Notes: generated from the sequence alone by a model not told the origin. A DNA stretch of 64,000 nt from Paenibacillus_E qinlingensis_A (GCF_031455095.1 NZ_JAVDSB010000017.1:1-64000); one strand, 5' to 3'. Positions 40,882 to 50,226 are shown, counted from the stretch's first letter. Numbers and translations: made by a program.

Positions 40882-42168
40882 ATGGATCAAATCCAACAAC
40901 TAACTTCTGGTTTAGACACGATTTGGGTTGTATTAACTGCTGCCATGATTTTATTAATGGAAGGCGGCTTCGCCTTACTAGAAGCAGGGTTTGTCAGACA
41001 AAAGAATGCTGTAAGTATCATCATGAAAGTGTTCGTAGATATCTCATTTGGTGCTCTTATTTTTTACTTTTTTGGATTTGCTCTTATGTATGGCAAGGAT
41101 GTTGGAGGAATCATTGGTACAACGGGCTTCTTCATGGGAGGAGATCTATCACATATCGCGTTAACGATCTCACATGACACCTACTGGCTATTCCAATGCG
41201 CCTTTGTTATCGCGGTCATTTCGATTGTATCTGGAGCAGTTGCAGAACGCATCAATTTCCGCGCTTATATCCTGTATACGATTGCCATGACGGGAATTAT
41301 CTATCCTGTCGCTGGCCACTGGGTATGGGGCATCAATGGTTGGCTTGGCAAGCTCGGCATGGTTGATTTCGCCGGATCGGCTGTCATTCATGGTCTTGGT
41401 GGTTTCTCTGCTTTAGCTGCAGCGATGATTATCGGGCCAAGGATCGGCAAATTCTCTGCGGATGGAAAAGCTAACATCGTCCCTCCATCTAACCTGCCAC
41501 TTGCCTCTGTAGGCGCTTTTATCCTGTGGTTCGGTTGGTTCGGGTTTAACTCGGGTAGCACATTAAGCGCTACCAACGCTTCCATCGGACACATCGCGGT
41601 TACCACGATGCTATCCGCTGCGGCTGGTTGTGCCGCCTGTATCCTCTTCACCATGATGCGCTATCGTAAAGCTGATCCACCGATGGTTATCAATGGTGCG
41701 CTTGCCGGGCTCGTCGGGATCACCGCAGGCTGCGCCTTTGTAAGTGACGCTGCTGCCATCTGCATCGGTGCGATATGCGGTATAGCCATGGTCTATGCAA
41801 CAGAATTCTTGGAATCCAAACAGATTGATGATCCGGTCGGGGCCTTCCCCGTGCACGGAATCAGCGGTTGCATCGGTACGATCGCAGTTGGCTTATGCGC
41901 GAAACCAGACGCGATCCGCGAAGGAACTGCTGGATTATTCTATGGCGGCGGCTTTGATCTTCTAGGTGTTCAAGCGTTAGGTCTTCTCACCGTCTGTGCA
42001 TGGGGCTTTTTCATCACTTGGGCATTCTTGAAGCTCATTAAGCTCATTGTTCCTTTACGTGTAACTCGCGACGAGGAACTAGTTGGTCTAGATGTCGGGT
42101 CACACGGTGTTCCCGCGTATAGCCAAGAAGAAGGATTCTTGGATCTGCAGAACCTGAAGAATAACTAA
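40882..42168 (+). CDS. amt: Ammonium transporter (Amt/MEP family)
   Basis: 428 residues with about eleven membrane helices. Family signatures: GGFALLEAGFVRQKN, DTYWLFQCAFV, AGHWVWG, DFAGSAVIHGLGGFSAL, GWFGFNSGS, DDPVGAFPVHGISGCIG; the twin channel His residues occur in VIHGLGG and FPVHGISG. Imports ammonium into the cell. No glnK/PII gene follows; a terminator comes immediately. It is regulated with glnA judging from the shared GlnR/TnrA-type sites. Confidence 0.96.
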   Translation: MDQIQQLTSGLDTIWVVLTAAMILLMEGGFALLEAGFVRQKNAVSIIMKVFVDISFGALIFYFFGFALMYGKDVGGIIGTTGFFMGGDLSHIALTISHDTYWLFQCAFVIAVISIVSGAVAERINFRAYILYTIAMTGIIYPVAGHWVWGINGWLGKLGMVDFAGSAVIHGLGGFSALAAAMIIGPRIGKFSADGKANIVPPSNLPLASVGAFILWFGWFGFNSGSTLSATNASIGHIAVTTMLSAAAGCAACILFTMMRYRKADPPMVINGALAGLVGITAGCAFVSDAAAICIGAICGIAMVYATEFLESKQIDDPVGAFPVHGISGCIGTIAVGLCAKPDAIREGTAGLFYGGGFDLLGVQALGLLTVCAWGFFITWAFLKLIKLIVPLRVTRDEELVGLDVGSHGVPAYSQEEGFLDLQNLKNN

Positions 42169-42189
42169 TAAACAGGACTACATAGAAAA

Positions 42190-42221
42190 GGACACTGCAC
42201 ACGCAGTGTCCTCTTTCTTTT
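42190..42221 (+). terminator. Terminator of amt
   Basis: Perfect stem GGACACTGC / GCAGTGTCC around ACAC, followed by TCTTTCTTTT. It also lies at the end of the convergent 125-residue gene. Confidence 0.88.
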
Positions 42222-42597
42222 ATGAAAATATATCTTCGAATTCTTCTGGGAAAGTAATATCTTCCCCTGGCTTCGAATCATTCATGATTTGTCTCGCTTG
42301 CTCGATTTCGGCACGAAGCTTTCTTACCTGCTCCATCGGTTTCTTTACATAATGGATATACTCAACAGCAAGATGATGATCAGGCTTCTTACCGGAGAAC
42401 ATGCGCCGAAACGATGACATGGTTTGATAAGCCCGTTCTTCCTTCATTCTCTTAACTTCATAACGCTCAACAACCTGCTCAATTTCCCGAGCCTGCTGTT
42501 CTTTCCGCGTAATAAAAGCTTCCAAGAAGGGAAGTACCTCCGCAGCTTTCCTTGGTGTTCTTAAGGGCTTTCCATCCGATCGCAATGCTTGTAGCAT
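42220..42597 (-). CDS. Hypothetical coiled-coil protein
   Basis: 125 residues, mostly charged helix (EQQAREIEQVVERYEVKRMKEE and KPMEQVRKLRAEIEQARQIM), predicting a coiled coil; an acidic C-terminus (FPEEFEDIFS). No signal, membrane helix or known motif. The ribosome site before the start (ACGGATTATG region) is weak. It lies between amt and the chemotaxis receptor gene. Not recognised. Confidence 0.6.
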   Translation of the reverse strand: MLQALRSDGKPLRTPRKAAEVLPFLEAFITRKEQQAREIEQVVERYEVKRMKEERAYQTMSSFRRMFSGKKPDHHLAVEYIHYVKKPMEQVRKLRAEIEQARQIMNDSKPGEDITFPEEFEDIFS

Positions 42598-42675
42598 AAT
42601 CCGTCACCTATCTCTCCGTGTCAAGGTTTATAACAGTAATCTTATTTTACACTAAAAAGAGCGGTTTGAGAACCA

Positions 42676-44205
42676 TTAATTTAACACTAAATCGATTCCA
42701 ACGACACCAATTGGATTTCCCATGTCATCTATGACAGCTTTCGATAACGTAATACATGGTTTTTTCGTAATAGCTGACACGTACTCGTCCGAAATGAAGA
42801 GTTCACCAGCCATCGCACGCTTCCACCATTCTCTGCCTTTGGCATTCACTAGGCCTGCCTCTGGTTCCGAGTAAATAAAGGTGCCATCACCACGATTAGA
42901 CCAAATCGCTTCAACTCCTGCTGTTTTCTTCAGTATGCCATGCAGATGGGAGGTATGCTTATCTTCCAGCAATGATCTGATGTCAGGTACGCGAACAAGC
43001 GCGTTCAACAATTGCTTCATTTCTTCAATATTCACATGTACGCTTCCCGCTTTACTCTTCAAGCCAACTGCTTGGATTGCCTGGATGAGCTCTGCAGAAG
43101 AACGATCTAAATTCTGATTAATATGCTGCAATCTCGCTACCTCGTGACGCTGCTTTTTCATCTGATCCAAGGTATGCTCAACACTCGACATCGTATCTTC
43201 CATCAACTCCACAACTTCCCCTAGTGATGACCTTGTCCCCGAAACCAGAGAAGATTGATGCTTCGTTGAGCTCGTTGTGCTTGCCACTAAGCTATTGACA
43301 TTGAGGATCAATGAGAAGATCGTATCAATCTTGCCCTTCATCACCTTCATCTCATCAATCCCGTGCGTAACTGAGGCTTTCTCCTCAGCAACCGCTGCGA
43401 CAACCTGCGATACGCCGCTCTCAATGTCAGCTAGAAGCTCTGAAGACTTCTGCACGGCTTCATAGCTTTGCGCTGCTAGCTTCTTAATCTCCTGGGCTAC
43501 GACCGAAAAGCCTCTTCCATGTTCACCAGCTCTAGCCGCTTCGATAGATGCATTTAAGGCGAGCAAAGATGTTTGAGCAACAACTTCGGTAATGAATGTG
43601 TTGATTTCTTCAATCTTGGAGGTATGTGCTGTTAAATCCTGAATTTTCTTCTGCATCGTATCATTGTTCACGTGCAGATCATTCATCACTTCATCTGTCG
43701 TATTCAGGGAGCGACACACATCAACTACTGTATCTTTGGTTTGTTCACTTTCACGATGCATATGTAACGACGAATCCAAGATCTGATCGGCAGCGGCAGA
43801 CACCTGCTGAATCGCCGCAAAGGCCTCTTGGAGCTGTCCTGCGGCATGCTGGCTGCGCCCCTTCAATTCCTCTTCACCTTGGATAGAAGCATCCGCAATT
43901 TGAAGCAAATGGCCAATGGAGCGATTCACTTCTTCAACGGCCGCAGCTAGGCGATCCGCAACAACTTGTGATTCTTGGATAAAGGTACGAAATTGCTCTT
44001 CGTGATCAAACGCGCCTTGCTCTCGGGCTTTACCTGTGGCTCTAGAACTAAGTAATGCGCTTACACCCATTAGCAGAAAAATAGCGACACTTACTAAGGC
44101 AACCCACTTTGCAGCTGAAAATATAGCAAATGCATTCAAACTGATACCTATAACGACAAAACCGTAGAACCAAGCTTTCTGCCTTGAATCCGTCCACATG
44201 CGCAA
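42676..44205 (-). CDS. Methyl-accepting chemotaxis protein with C-terminal PDC/Cache-like sensor
   Basis: 509 residues. Two membrane helices (about 11-31 and 34-52) with almost no outer loop; no HAMP; a signalling coiled coil about 60-370 with hairpin tip EVVAQTSLLALNASIEAARAG and HGRGFSVVAQEIKKLA. A sensor-like tail (about 385-509) reads REWWKRAMAGELFISDEYVSA, then KKPCITLSKAVID and GNPIGVVGIDL, the second-half pattern of PDC/Cache domains. The sensor thus comes after the signalling domain and lies in the cytoplasm. TTG at 44205 follows GGGAGGAG; ATG at 44199 is the alternative. Confidence 0.85.
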   Translation of the reverse strand: MRMWTDSRQKAWFYGFVVIGISLNAFAIFSAAKWVALVSVAIFLLMGVSALLSSRATGKAREQGAFDHEEQFRTFIQESQVVADRLAAAVEEVNRSIGHLLQIADASIQGEEELKGRSQHAAGQLQEAFAAIQQVSAAADQILDSSLHMHRESEQTKDTVVDVCRSLNTTDEVMNDLHVNNDTMQKKIQDLTAHTSKIEEINTFITEVVAQTSLLALNASIEAARAGEHGRGFSVVAQEIKKLAAQSYEAVQKSSELLADIESGVSQVVAAVAEEKASVTHGIDEMKVMKGKIDTIFSLILNVNSLVASTTSSTKHQSSLVSGTRSSLGEVVELMEDTMSSVEHTLDQMKKQRHEVARLQHINQNLDRSSAELIQAIQAVGLKSKAGSVHVNIEEMKQLLNALVRVPDIRSLLEDKHTSHLHGILKKTAGVEAIWSNRGDGTFIYSEPEAGLVNAKGREWWKRAMAGELFISDEYVSAITKKPCITLSKAVIDDMGNPIGVVGIDLVLN

Positions 44206-44282
44206 CCGGAACTCCTCCCAAAAGGAACAAAATGTTAGTTTTTGTTACATTATATCGTAGGAAGGCGGGAAAAGAAACGAGA

Positions 44283-44314
44283 AAAACGGAGCCCCTTTCG
44301 GATCTCCGTTTTTG
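44283..44314. terminator. Terminator after the small spore-protein-like gene
   Basis: AAAAACGGAG pairs with CTCCGTTTTT around a 12-base loop. On the minus strand it follows the 36-codon gene by 16 bp. Confidence 0.75.
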
Positions 44315-44329
44315 TTATCAGCTATTTTA

Positions 44330-44440
44330 TTATTTATTTTGATTTTGTGTGTTGTTTTGTTGCTGCTTGTTAGGTACCGCTACTTCAGTAGCAAATTCAG
44401 CGTCTTGCGCTGCTTTCTTGTTGTTCTTGTTCTTTGCCAT
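44330..44440 (-). CDS. Probable gamma-type small acid-soluble spore protein (36 residues)
   Basis: Sequence begins MAKNKNNKKAAQ and contains AEFATEV, followed by a Gln/Asn-rich tail. The EFATE string matches the GPR protease cleavage motif of gamma-type spore proteins (EFASE/EFATE), and the Asn/Gln composition agrees. A perfect AGGAGGTGATT ribosome site lies six bases before the ATG at 44440; the longer upstream reading frame lacks one. Such proteins store amino acids in the spore core. Short length leaves some doubt. Confidence 0.65.
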   Translation of the reverse strand: MAKNKNNKKAAQDAEFATEVAVPNKQQQNNTQNQNK

Positions 44441-44514
44441 GTCAATCACCTCCTGTATGAGTATCTTTTCCCAAACAGGATTTTTTATGAAAATATTTTT
44501 TACTAGTTTGGCCA

Positions 44515-45168
44515 TTACAGCGCTTTGGCAGGTGCCAAAATCTCATCTTTTAGCTGCTTCCAAATGACCTCTGTCACTTTGCCATTCCCTTTTTTCACTA
44601 CAAAAACCTTAACGGTTTTCTTACCCCATTCTTTGTAAACTTGGTCCTTCGTATCAAAATACAGATCGATTTTCTTCCCCTTAATCGCACTTCCTGTATC
44701 CGCGACAACCCCGTAACCATAACCAGGGATAAACAAAACAGTTCCTAATGGAAACACCTTCGTGTCTGCAGCAATCGTTGATAAAGCTTTATCATCACGT
44801 TTGACCTTAATACCCGAATATGTAATTCCATAGGTAGGATGATCTGGGGTTTTCCCCGTCGATTCTTTGCCTGCAAAGTAACCTGTGGCAGTCACTTCGA
44901 CTGCTGTGTATTTCGACAAATCTGAATCAAGATTGGGTACAAAACGGTAACTCACTTGCTGCTGATGCTCTTGAGCTACAGGTAATGCCACAGGTTCAAC
45001 GATCCCGGGTTGTTTGCCTTGCTGAACTTGTATATGGGTATCGGTAATTGCCGCCCTGTCTGTACCTGAATGGCTAACCTTCTCTTCTCCAAAAATCACG
45101 ACCAAAACGGTAAGCACCATCCACGCCAAAATCCATTTGGATTGTACCTGCGCATCGGTTATTCTCAT
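44515..45168 (-). CDS. Exported 3D-domain protein (YuiC/YocH-like)
   Basis: 217 residues. N-terminal membrane anchor or signal (KWILAWMVLTVLVVIFGEEK, about 12-28), a Gln-rich linker, then a 3D domain (about 85-185): VEVTATGYFAGKEST, TIAADTKVFPLGTVLFIPGYG, and VVADTGSAIKGKKIDLYF with conserved Asp residues. 3D domains resemble the MltA/resuscitation-factor fold and act on peptidoglycan. ATG 45168 follows GGGGGAGG at nine bases. No LysM repeats seen. Confidence 0.86.
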   Translation of the reverse strand: MRITDAQVQSKWILAWMVLTVLVVIFGEEKVSHSGTDRAAITDTHIQVQQGKQPGIVEPVALPVAQEHQQQVSYRFVPNLDSDLSKYTAVEVTATGYFAGKESTGKTPDHPTYGITYSGIKVKRDDKALSTIAADTKVFPLGTVLFIPGYGYGVVADTGSAIKGKKIDLYFDTKDQVYKEWGKKTVKVFVVKKGNGKVTEVIWKQLKDEILAPAKAL

Positions 45169-45298
45169 TGTTTTAAGCCTCCCCCTACTAAAGTAGGCTG
45201 TCCATTTCCTATCATCAATAAACCTCCACATCTAGATTCCATGTATAACATGTCCTACTTTTAACTACTTATTCACCAACTTTCCCTATTTTGAACAC

Positions 45299-45332
45299 AA
45301 AAAAGCCGAGATGTGTTTTCACATCTCGGCTT
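45299..45332 (-). terminator. Terminator of thrS
   Basis: On the minus strand AGCCGAGATGTG pairs with CACATCTCGGCT around AAAA, followed by TTTTTTG. 20 bp past the thrS stop. Confidence 0.9.
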
Positions 45333-45353
45333 CCTACTTCTTATTGGAGGCAA

Positions 45354-47288
45354 TTAAAGTTTTTGATTAATCTCATCGTTAATCATGCTAATGACTTGAT
45401 CAATCGGCTGCGTACCTAAATCCCCTTGTCCACGTTTACGAATGGACAAGCTGTCATTCTTCACTTCATTCTCACCAACAACGAGCATGAAAGGAATTTT
45501 CTCCAGCTGCGCTTCTCTGATCTTGTACCCTAGCTTCTCATTGCGATTGTCAGCTTCAACTCGAATGCCAGCAGCTCTCAATCTATCTGTTACTTGATTG
45601 GAGAACTCTTCAAATGCTGGAGATACCGGAATTACTTTTGCTTGTGTTGGCATCAACCAAGTAGGCAGAGCACCAGCGAAATTCTCAAGCAAGAATGCAG
45701 TCATGCGCTCCATTGTCGAGATGATTCCTCTGTGGATGACCACCGGACGGTGTTTCTGGCCATCTTCCCCAGTGTATTCAAGCTGGAAGCGTTCTGGCAG
45801 CAAGAAATCGATTTGGGCTGTCGAAAGCGTCTCTTCTTTTTTCAACGCTGTCTTGATTTGAACATCTAATTTAGGACCATAGAACGCTGCTTCACCTTCA
45901 GCTTCAAAGAACGGCAAACCAAGCTCTTCCACAACCTCACGAAGCATGCGTTGGGAAGTTTCCCACATTTCATCATCTTGGAAGTATTTCTCCGTATCCT
46001 TCGGATCACGGTAAGAAAGACGGAAACGGTAATCCGTAATTCCGAAATCCGCATACACTTGACGAATCAAAGTAACAACGCGGGAGAATTCTTCTTTAAT
46101 TTGATCCAAACGACAGAAGATATGTGCATCATTCAACGTCATGGCACGAACACGGTGCAAACCAGTCAGTGCACCTGACATTTCATAACGGTGCATGGTG
46201 CCCAGCTCAGCAATACGAACCGGAAGGTCACGGTAGCTGCGCATATCACTCTTATATACCATCATATGATGCGGACAGTTCATTGGACGAAGAACAAGCT
46301 CTTCATTGTCCATAACCATTTTCGGGAACATATCTTCGCTGTAGTGTTCCCAGTGTCCGGAAGTTTTGTATAACTCAACGTTAGCTAGTACAGGCGTGTA
46401 TACGTGTTGGTAGCCTAAGCGCTCTTCCAAATCTACGATATAACGCTCCATTGTACGTCTTAGCTTCGCACCATTTGGCAACCAAAGCGGTAAGCCTTGA
46501 CCTACTTCACGCGAGAATGCGAACATTTTGAGTTCGCGGCCTAGTTTGCGGTGATCCCGCTTCTTAGCCTCTTCTAGCAAGTGCAAGTGCTCATCCAATT
46601 GCGCTTTCTTAGGGAAAGCTGTTCCGTATATACGTTGCAGCATTTTGTTTTTAGCATCTCCGCGCCAGTAAGCGCCAGCTACACTCAGCAATTTGAATGC
46701 TTTAATGCGTCCTGTTGACGGTAAATGCGGTCCGCGGCAGAGGTCAAAGAATTCACCTTGATCATAAATTGTAAGAACGGAATCTTCCGGTAGATCACGG
46801 ATCAATTCTAGCTTGAACGGATCCTCCATCTCTGTGAAAATACGGATCGCTTCTTCACGTGATACTACACGGCGCGTAATCGCCAAATTCTCATTGGAGA
46901 TACGCTCCATTTCCTTCTCGATTTTGATCAAATCTTCAGGGTTAAGCGGTGTTTCCAAATCAATATCATAGTAGAAGCCGTCTTCGATGACAGGTCCGAT
47001 CCCTAACTTAACTGCTTTATTGCCATAAATGCGCTTGATTGCTTGTGCCATCAAATGCGCCGTGCTATGACGGTACATTTCTAGACCTGCTTCGCTATCG
47101 AGCGTTAGGATTTCAACATCTGCATCATTGTCCAATGCGAAAGATAAATCAACGGCTTTCCCGTTTACTTTACCGCCCACTGCATTTTTCTTCAGACCGG
47201 ATGAAATGGACTCTGCTACTTGTTCAATGGTCGTCCCCACTGCATACTCTCTCACTGCGCCATCTGGTAATTTTACTTGTACAACCAT
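45354..47288 (-). CDS. thrS: Threonine-tRNA ligase
   Basis: 644 residues. TGS domain (1-65), editing domain with HSTAHLMAQAIKRIYG and the metal motif SVAGAYWRGD, class II core with motif 2 (HRYEMSGALTGLHRVRAMT), FCRLDQIKEE, and motif 3 (VIHRGIISTMERMTAFLLE), then the anticodon-binding domain. Zinc ligands expected in RPMNCPHHMMVYK. ATG 47288 follows AGGAGGCAAGGAC. Expression is controlled by a T-box leader. Confidence 0.96.
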   Translation of the reverse strand: MVVQVKLPDGAVREYAVGTTIEQVAESISSGLKKNAVGGKVNGKAVDLSFALDNDADVEILTLDSEAGLEMYRHSTAHLMAQAIKRIYGNKAVKLGIGPVIEDGFYYDIDLETPLNPEDLIKIEKEMERISNENLAITRRVVSREEAIRIFTEMEDPFKLELIRDLPEDSVLTIYDQGEFFDLCRGPHLPSTGRIKAFKLLSVAGAYWRGDAKNKMLQRIYGTAFPKKAQLDEHLHLLEEAKKRDHRKLGRELKMFAFSREVGQGLPLWLPNGAKLRRTMERYIVDLEERLGYQHVYTPVLANVELYKTSGHWEHYSEDMFPKMVMDNEELVLRPMNCPHHMMVYKSDMRSYRDLPVRIAELGTMHRYEMSGALTGLHRVRAMTLNDAHIFCRLDQIKEEFSRVVTLIRQVYADFGITDYRFRLSYRDPKDTEKYFQDDEMWETSQRMLREVVEELGLPFFEAEGEAAFYGPKLDVQIKTALKKEETLSTAQIDFLLPERFQLEYTGEDGQKHRPVVIHRGIISTMERMTAFLLENFAGALPTWLMPTQAKVIPVSPAFEEFSNQVTDRLRAAGIRVEADNRNEKLGYKIREAQLEKIPFMLVVGENEVKNDSLSIRKRGQGDLGTQPIDQVISMINDEINQKL

Positions 47289-47320
47289 GTCCTTGCCTCC
47301 TATTGTGTTAGTGAATTGAA

Positions 47321-47560
47321 CGCAAAAAAGCACACTGCATCCCATAAAGGGACGAGTGCGCTCAGCTCGTGGTTCCACCCTAGTTCGATTCGCTCCTACC
47401 TAAAGATAAGCCGAATCCTCATCAGCATTCGTTAACGGGAATGATTCCGGTACTGTATAGTATCGCACCTGCTGGTCAGGACGAATTCCACAGTACGGCT
47501 ACAAAGGGGTAAACAATCCGATTTGCTGAAGGAGATTGCAGCCTGGTCTCCTCTCTCTGA
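47321..47560 (-). promoter_or_regulatory. T-box riboswitch of thrS
   Basis: The conserved T-box AGGGTGGAACCACG is the complement of 47368-47381. It is followed on the minus strand by a terminator whose arms GCACTCGTCCC and GGGATGCAGTGTGC end in TTTTTT (47321-47360). Upstream the stem I element AGAGAG (near 47552-47557) and a GCTGCAA segment are present. Uncharged tRNA-Thr should switch it to antitermination. A Thr codon ACC occurs in the stem I 3' side (TTTACCCC), but the specifier is not certain. 5' limit approximate. Confidence 0.9.
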
Positions 47561-47610
47561 GCAGTTCATACAGAAAGTTCATGTCTTTGATACTAACGCC
47601 TTCGATCACT

Positions 47611-47639
47611 ATTATAAATGGCGAGAAGGGCAAGGTCAA
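47611..47639 (-). promoter_or_regulatory. thrS promoter inside the ytxC 3' end
   Basis: On the minus strand TTGACC (complement of 47634-47639) and a perfect TATAAT (complement of 47611-47616), 17 bp apart. The -35 box overlaps the last codons of ytxC. Confidence 0.75.
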
Positions 47640-48583
47640 GGGGATAGTTGATCCTGCTTTTTGGCATCTCCAAGATAGAGGTCGCAAGTTCGGCAATAAC
47701 TGCACACCGATGTACGGTCCTCAAAGATCTGCCGAATCGTTTTGATAATCGTCAATTCAGGATCTCGCGTATGAATATAAATATTCGCAGGCGATACCGT
47801 GATTAGTGTACTCACGATCATATCCTCGAAATTAATGTCCTTCTCCAGCATCTCCATACGGAAACTTGCATCAAATTCGTTCGCATCAATCGGCTCCATA
47901 CGGTCATTCAAAATAACAAACTCATGGCCGCCTTTATGAATCAGATGTGCTGCTGGAATTTTGGCCTCTTGAATATACACAAAATATTGCAAGAGCGAAA
48001 TAAATTCCTGATATTGACGATCCATCATAAATTCATCAATCGCATACTCAGCAATTTCCCGCAACTCTTCCTTGTATTCCTGAATGCGAAATTTAAGAAA
48101 CCCATCCAAGCTAAACTGTGGATTCTCCTCAAGCAAAATGACGATTTGCTCCTTCAGCATTTGAATGCGACGAAGCCGGCTTGGGCTGCTGTTCACCAGC
48201 GGTAACCCTTCCAGTTCGCTTTCTTGCTTTAAGGACTGCTTACAGTAGCCTTCAATAGCTTCAATATCCGAATGCTTTTCATATTTAAAATCCTTTGTAA
48301 TCAGATTACGCAATATGCCCGATTCCTTGTCCGCTACGATGTGGCTCGCCAGCACTTCTGCCAGACAAGATCTCACTTGAGCTTCATGGATAACAGGATC
48401 GTGGATCACACTTCCGGCTTCTGCCTCCACATAAATAAAAGCACGTGTTTCACACCAAGTATAAGTAGCCTTCAAACCATTTTGGGCGATATGTAAATGC
48501 TGTAGCGCTTGATTCAACTGTGCACTCAGCGAACGTACATAGAATTCCTCAACATGAATTAGGGTAATTGCAAACAGTTCCAT
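47636..48583 (-). CDS. ytxC: Putative sporulation protein YtxC
   Basis: 315 residues. N-terminal MELFAITLIHVEEFYVRSL; the central segment VILLEENPQFSLDGFLKFRIQEYKEEL is the YtxC-like signature, followed by DQYQEFISLLQYFVYIQEAK-type helix (DRQYQEFISLLQYFV) and C-terminal Cys residues (CSYCRTC) that may bind metal. ATG 48583 follows AAGGAGTGAGCAC; the 41 codons upstream have no support. The ytxC-thrS order is the same as in B. subtilis. Molecular role unknown. Confidence 0.83.
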   Translation of the reverse strand: MELFAITLIHVEEFYVRSLSAQLNQALQHLHIAQNGLKATYTWCETRAFIYVEAEAGSVIHDPVIHEAQVRSCLAEVLASHIVADKESGILRNLITKDFKYEKHSDIEAIEGYCKQSLKQESELEGLPLVNSSPSRLRRIQMLKEQIVILLEENPQFSLDGFLKFRIQEYKEELREIAEYAIDEFMMDRQYQEFISLLQYFVYIQEAKIPAAHLIHKGGHEFVILNDRMEPIDANEFDASFRMEMLEKDINFEDMIVSTLITVSPANIYIHTRDPELTIIKTIRQIFEDRTSVCSYCRTCDLYLGDAKKQDQLSP

Positions 48584-48690
48584 GTGCTCACTCCTTCCGT
48601 CTATGCATCCTCCTCTTAAGAGTATATGGCCCTGAGGAGGGAGATATACAACGAACAATTTGCCATTTGCGGCGGAAGGGTTAGAAATGC

Positions 48691-48717
48691 AAAAAAGGAG
48701 CAGCACAAGGCTGCTCC
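48691..48717 (-). terminator. Terminator of the 33-codon gene
   Basis: Perfect GGAGCAGC / GCTGCTCC stem around a five-base loop; on the minus strand followed by TTTTTTGC. 22 bp past the small gene's stop. Confidence 0.85.
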
Positions 48718-48739
48718 TCTCAAAGAAAAGGATGACAGG

Positions 48740-48841
48740 TTACAACTGCTCTAGCAGAGTCTTAACCAGTAAGAATGGGAGAGCACCGATAGAGATGAAA
48801 GCAAAAAGGAATCCTTGCATAAAATTTTTAAGCAGCTTCAC
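48740..48841 (-). CDS. 33-residue membrane microprotein
   Basis: GTG start, reads MKLLKNFMQGFLFAFISIGA then LPFLLVKTLLEQL. One hydrophobic helix with a basic N-terminus. GGAGTGA lies seven bases before the GTG and a strong terminator follows, so the unit looks like a real monocistronic gene between mqnC and ytxC. Not recognised. It could also be a single-pass toxin-like or regulatory peptide; no antisense partner is evident. Confidence 0.6.
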   Translation of the reverse strand: MKLLKNFMQGFLFAFISIGALPFLLVKTLLEQL

Positions 48842-49028
48842 AAAAATCACTCCGATCTTCAATCTCATATTGTGGTGTGCCTTTATTCTACTCCTATTGA
48901 CCATTGGTTACCTGAAGCTAAGATTAATTTTACCTTAAAGTGGTGCGGAAATTGACGACAAAAACGCTTATCCATTCAAATCCCACCAGTGGATTTAAGC
49001 ATAGATAAGCGTTAACGTTCCTATGTGT

Positions 49029-50165
49029 TTAGTTTTGCATCACAAAATCACGATCAATCTTCGCATTCACGTCATCAAACACACGTAGAATTTGATATTT
49101 CGTGTTCCGTTGCGCAGGAATTTTGCCTGCTTGGCGGATTATGTCCAGCGTCGAGCTAACGTTGACCTTGTGCGTAGTACCCGCCGCGGACACAACGTTC
49201 TCTTCAATCATAGTGCTGCCGAAGTCGTTACAACCGTAGCTAAGCGTCTGCTTGCCTACCTCAGGTCCCATGGTGACCCATGAGGATTGGAAGTTTGGCA
49301 CGTTGTCCAGCATAATGCGGCTGATCGCTAATGTTTTCAAGTACTCTTCAGGCGTCACTTTCTCCGCCTTCATATTCGTGTTGTCTGGTTGGAACGTCCA
49401 CGGAATAAATGCCAAGAAGCCTGGTGTGTTCAGCTTCTGCAGCAACACATCGTCTTGTGCATCGCGGATACGCAGCATATGCAGCGCACGCTCTTCCATG
49501 GATTCGCCGAAGCCGATAACCATCGTCCCCGTCGTGTGCATGCCTAGCTTATGCGCTGTCTGCATGACGTCCATCCAATCGCGCCAAGAGCCTTTGAGCT
49601 TGGAGATCTTGCGACGCGTACGGTCATCAAGGATTTCTGCTCCGCCGCCTGGCAAGGAATCCAAGCCCGCTTCGTGCAATTGACGAACGATTTCTTCCAG
49701 CGATAAACCGCCGGAGACATCTTTCATTTTCATAATTTCAGCGGGTGAAAAGGAGTGCATCGTAATATCGAAACGCTTCTTAATTTCACGTAAAATGTTC
49801 GTATAATAGCTAAATGGCAGATTCGGATTCGTACCACCTTGCATCAAAATCTCGGTACCGTCAACATCCAAAGTCTCTTGGATCTTCTGGAAAATCGTTT
49901 CATCCGGCAATACATAACCTTCCTTCGAACCCGGAGGTCGGTAGAATGCACAGAATCTACAATACACATCACAAATATTCGTGTAGTTGATGTTACGCCC
50001 AATGACGAAGGTCGTGATCGGATCGGGGTGCCACTTCTTCATAATAATATTGGCGGTGTCGCCAATTTTCTCTATTTGATCGGATTCGAATAGCGTAATA
50101 CATTCTTCTACATCAATTCGTCCGCCTGCTTGTGCTTTACTTAATATGCGATCAATCGGTTTCAT
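49029..50165 (-). CDS. mqnC: Cyclic dehypoxanthinyl futalosine synthase (radical SAM)
   Basis: 378 residues. Third enzyme of the futalosine route to menaquinone. Radical SAM cluster cysteines in NICDVYCRFCAFYRPPGS (CxxxCxxC), followed by LMQGGTNPNLPFSYY, HSFSPAEI, DSLPGGGAEIL, TTGTMVIGFGES and PWTFQPDNTNM. All are typical of MqnC, and distinguish it from MqnE. ATG follows AAAGGAGTGAGTTGCA. Single gene; the other mqn genes are not in view. Confidence 0.93.
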   Translation of the reverse strand: MKPIDRILSKAQAGGRIDVEECITLFESDQIEKIGDTANIIMKKWHPDPITTFVIGRNINYTNICDVYCRFCAFYRPPGSKEGYVLPDETIFQKIQETLDVDGTEILMQGGTNPNLPFSYYTNILREIKKRFDITMHSFSPAEIMKMKDVSGGLSLEEIVRQLHEAGLDSLPGGGAEILDDRTRRKISKLKGSWRDWMDVMQTAHKLGMHTTGTMVIGFGESMEERALHMLRIRDAQDDVLLQKLNTPGFLAFIPWTFQPDNTNMKAEKVTPEEYLKTLAISRIMLDNVPNFQSSWVTMGPEVGKQTLSYGCNDFGSTMIEENVVSAAGTTHKVNVSSTLDIIRQAGKIPAQRNTKYQILRVFDDVNAKIDRDFVMQN

Positions 50166-50226
50166 TGCAACTCACTCCTTTACTTTCTGAAGGCTCGTAT
50201 CCGTTAATCGTACCATATTCATGCCA

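Noticed and set aside
47300..47378. N-terminal extension of thrS up to 47378
   Set aside because: The extra codons run through the T-box terminator; the ATG at 47288 has a strong ribosome site and gives the normal N-terminus.
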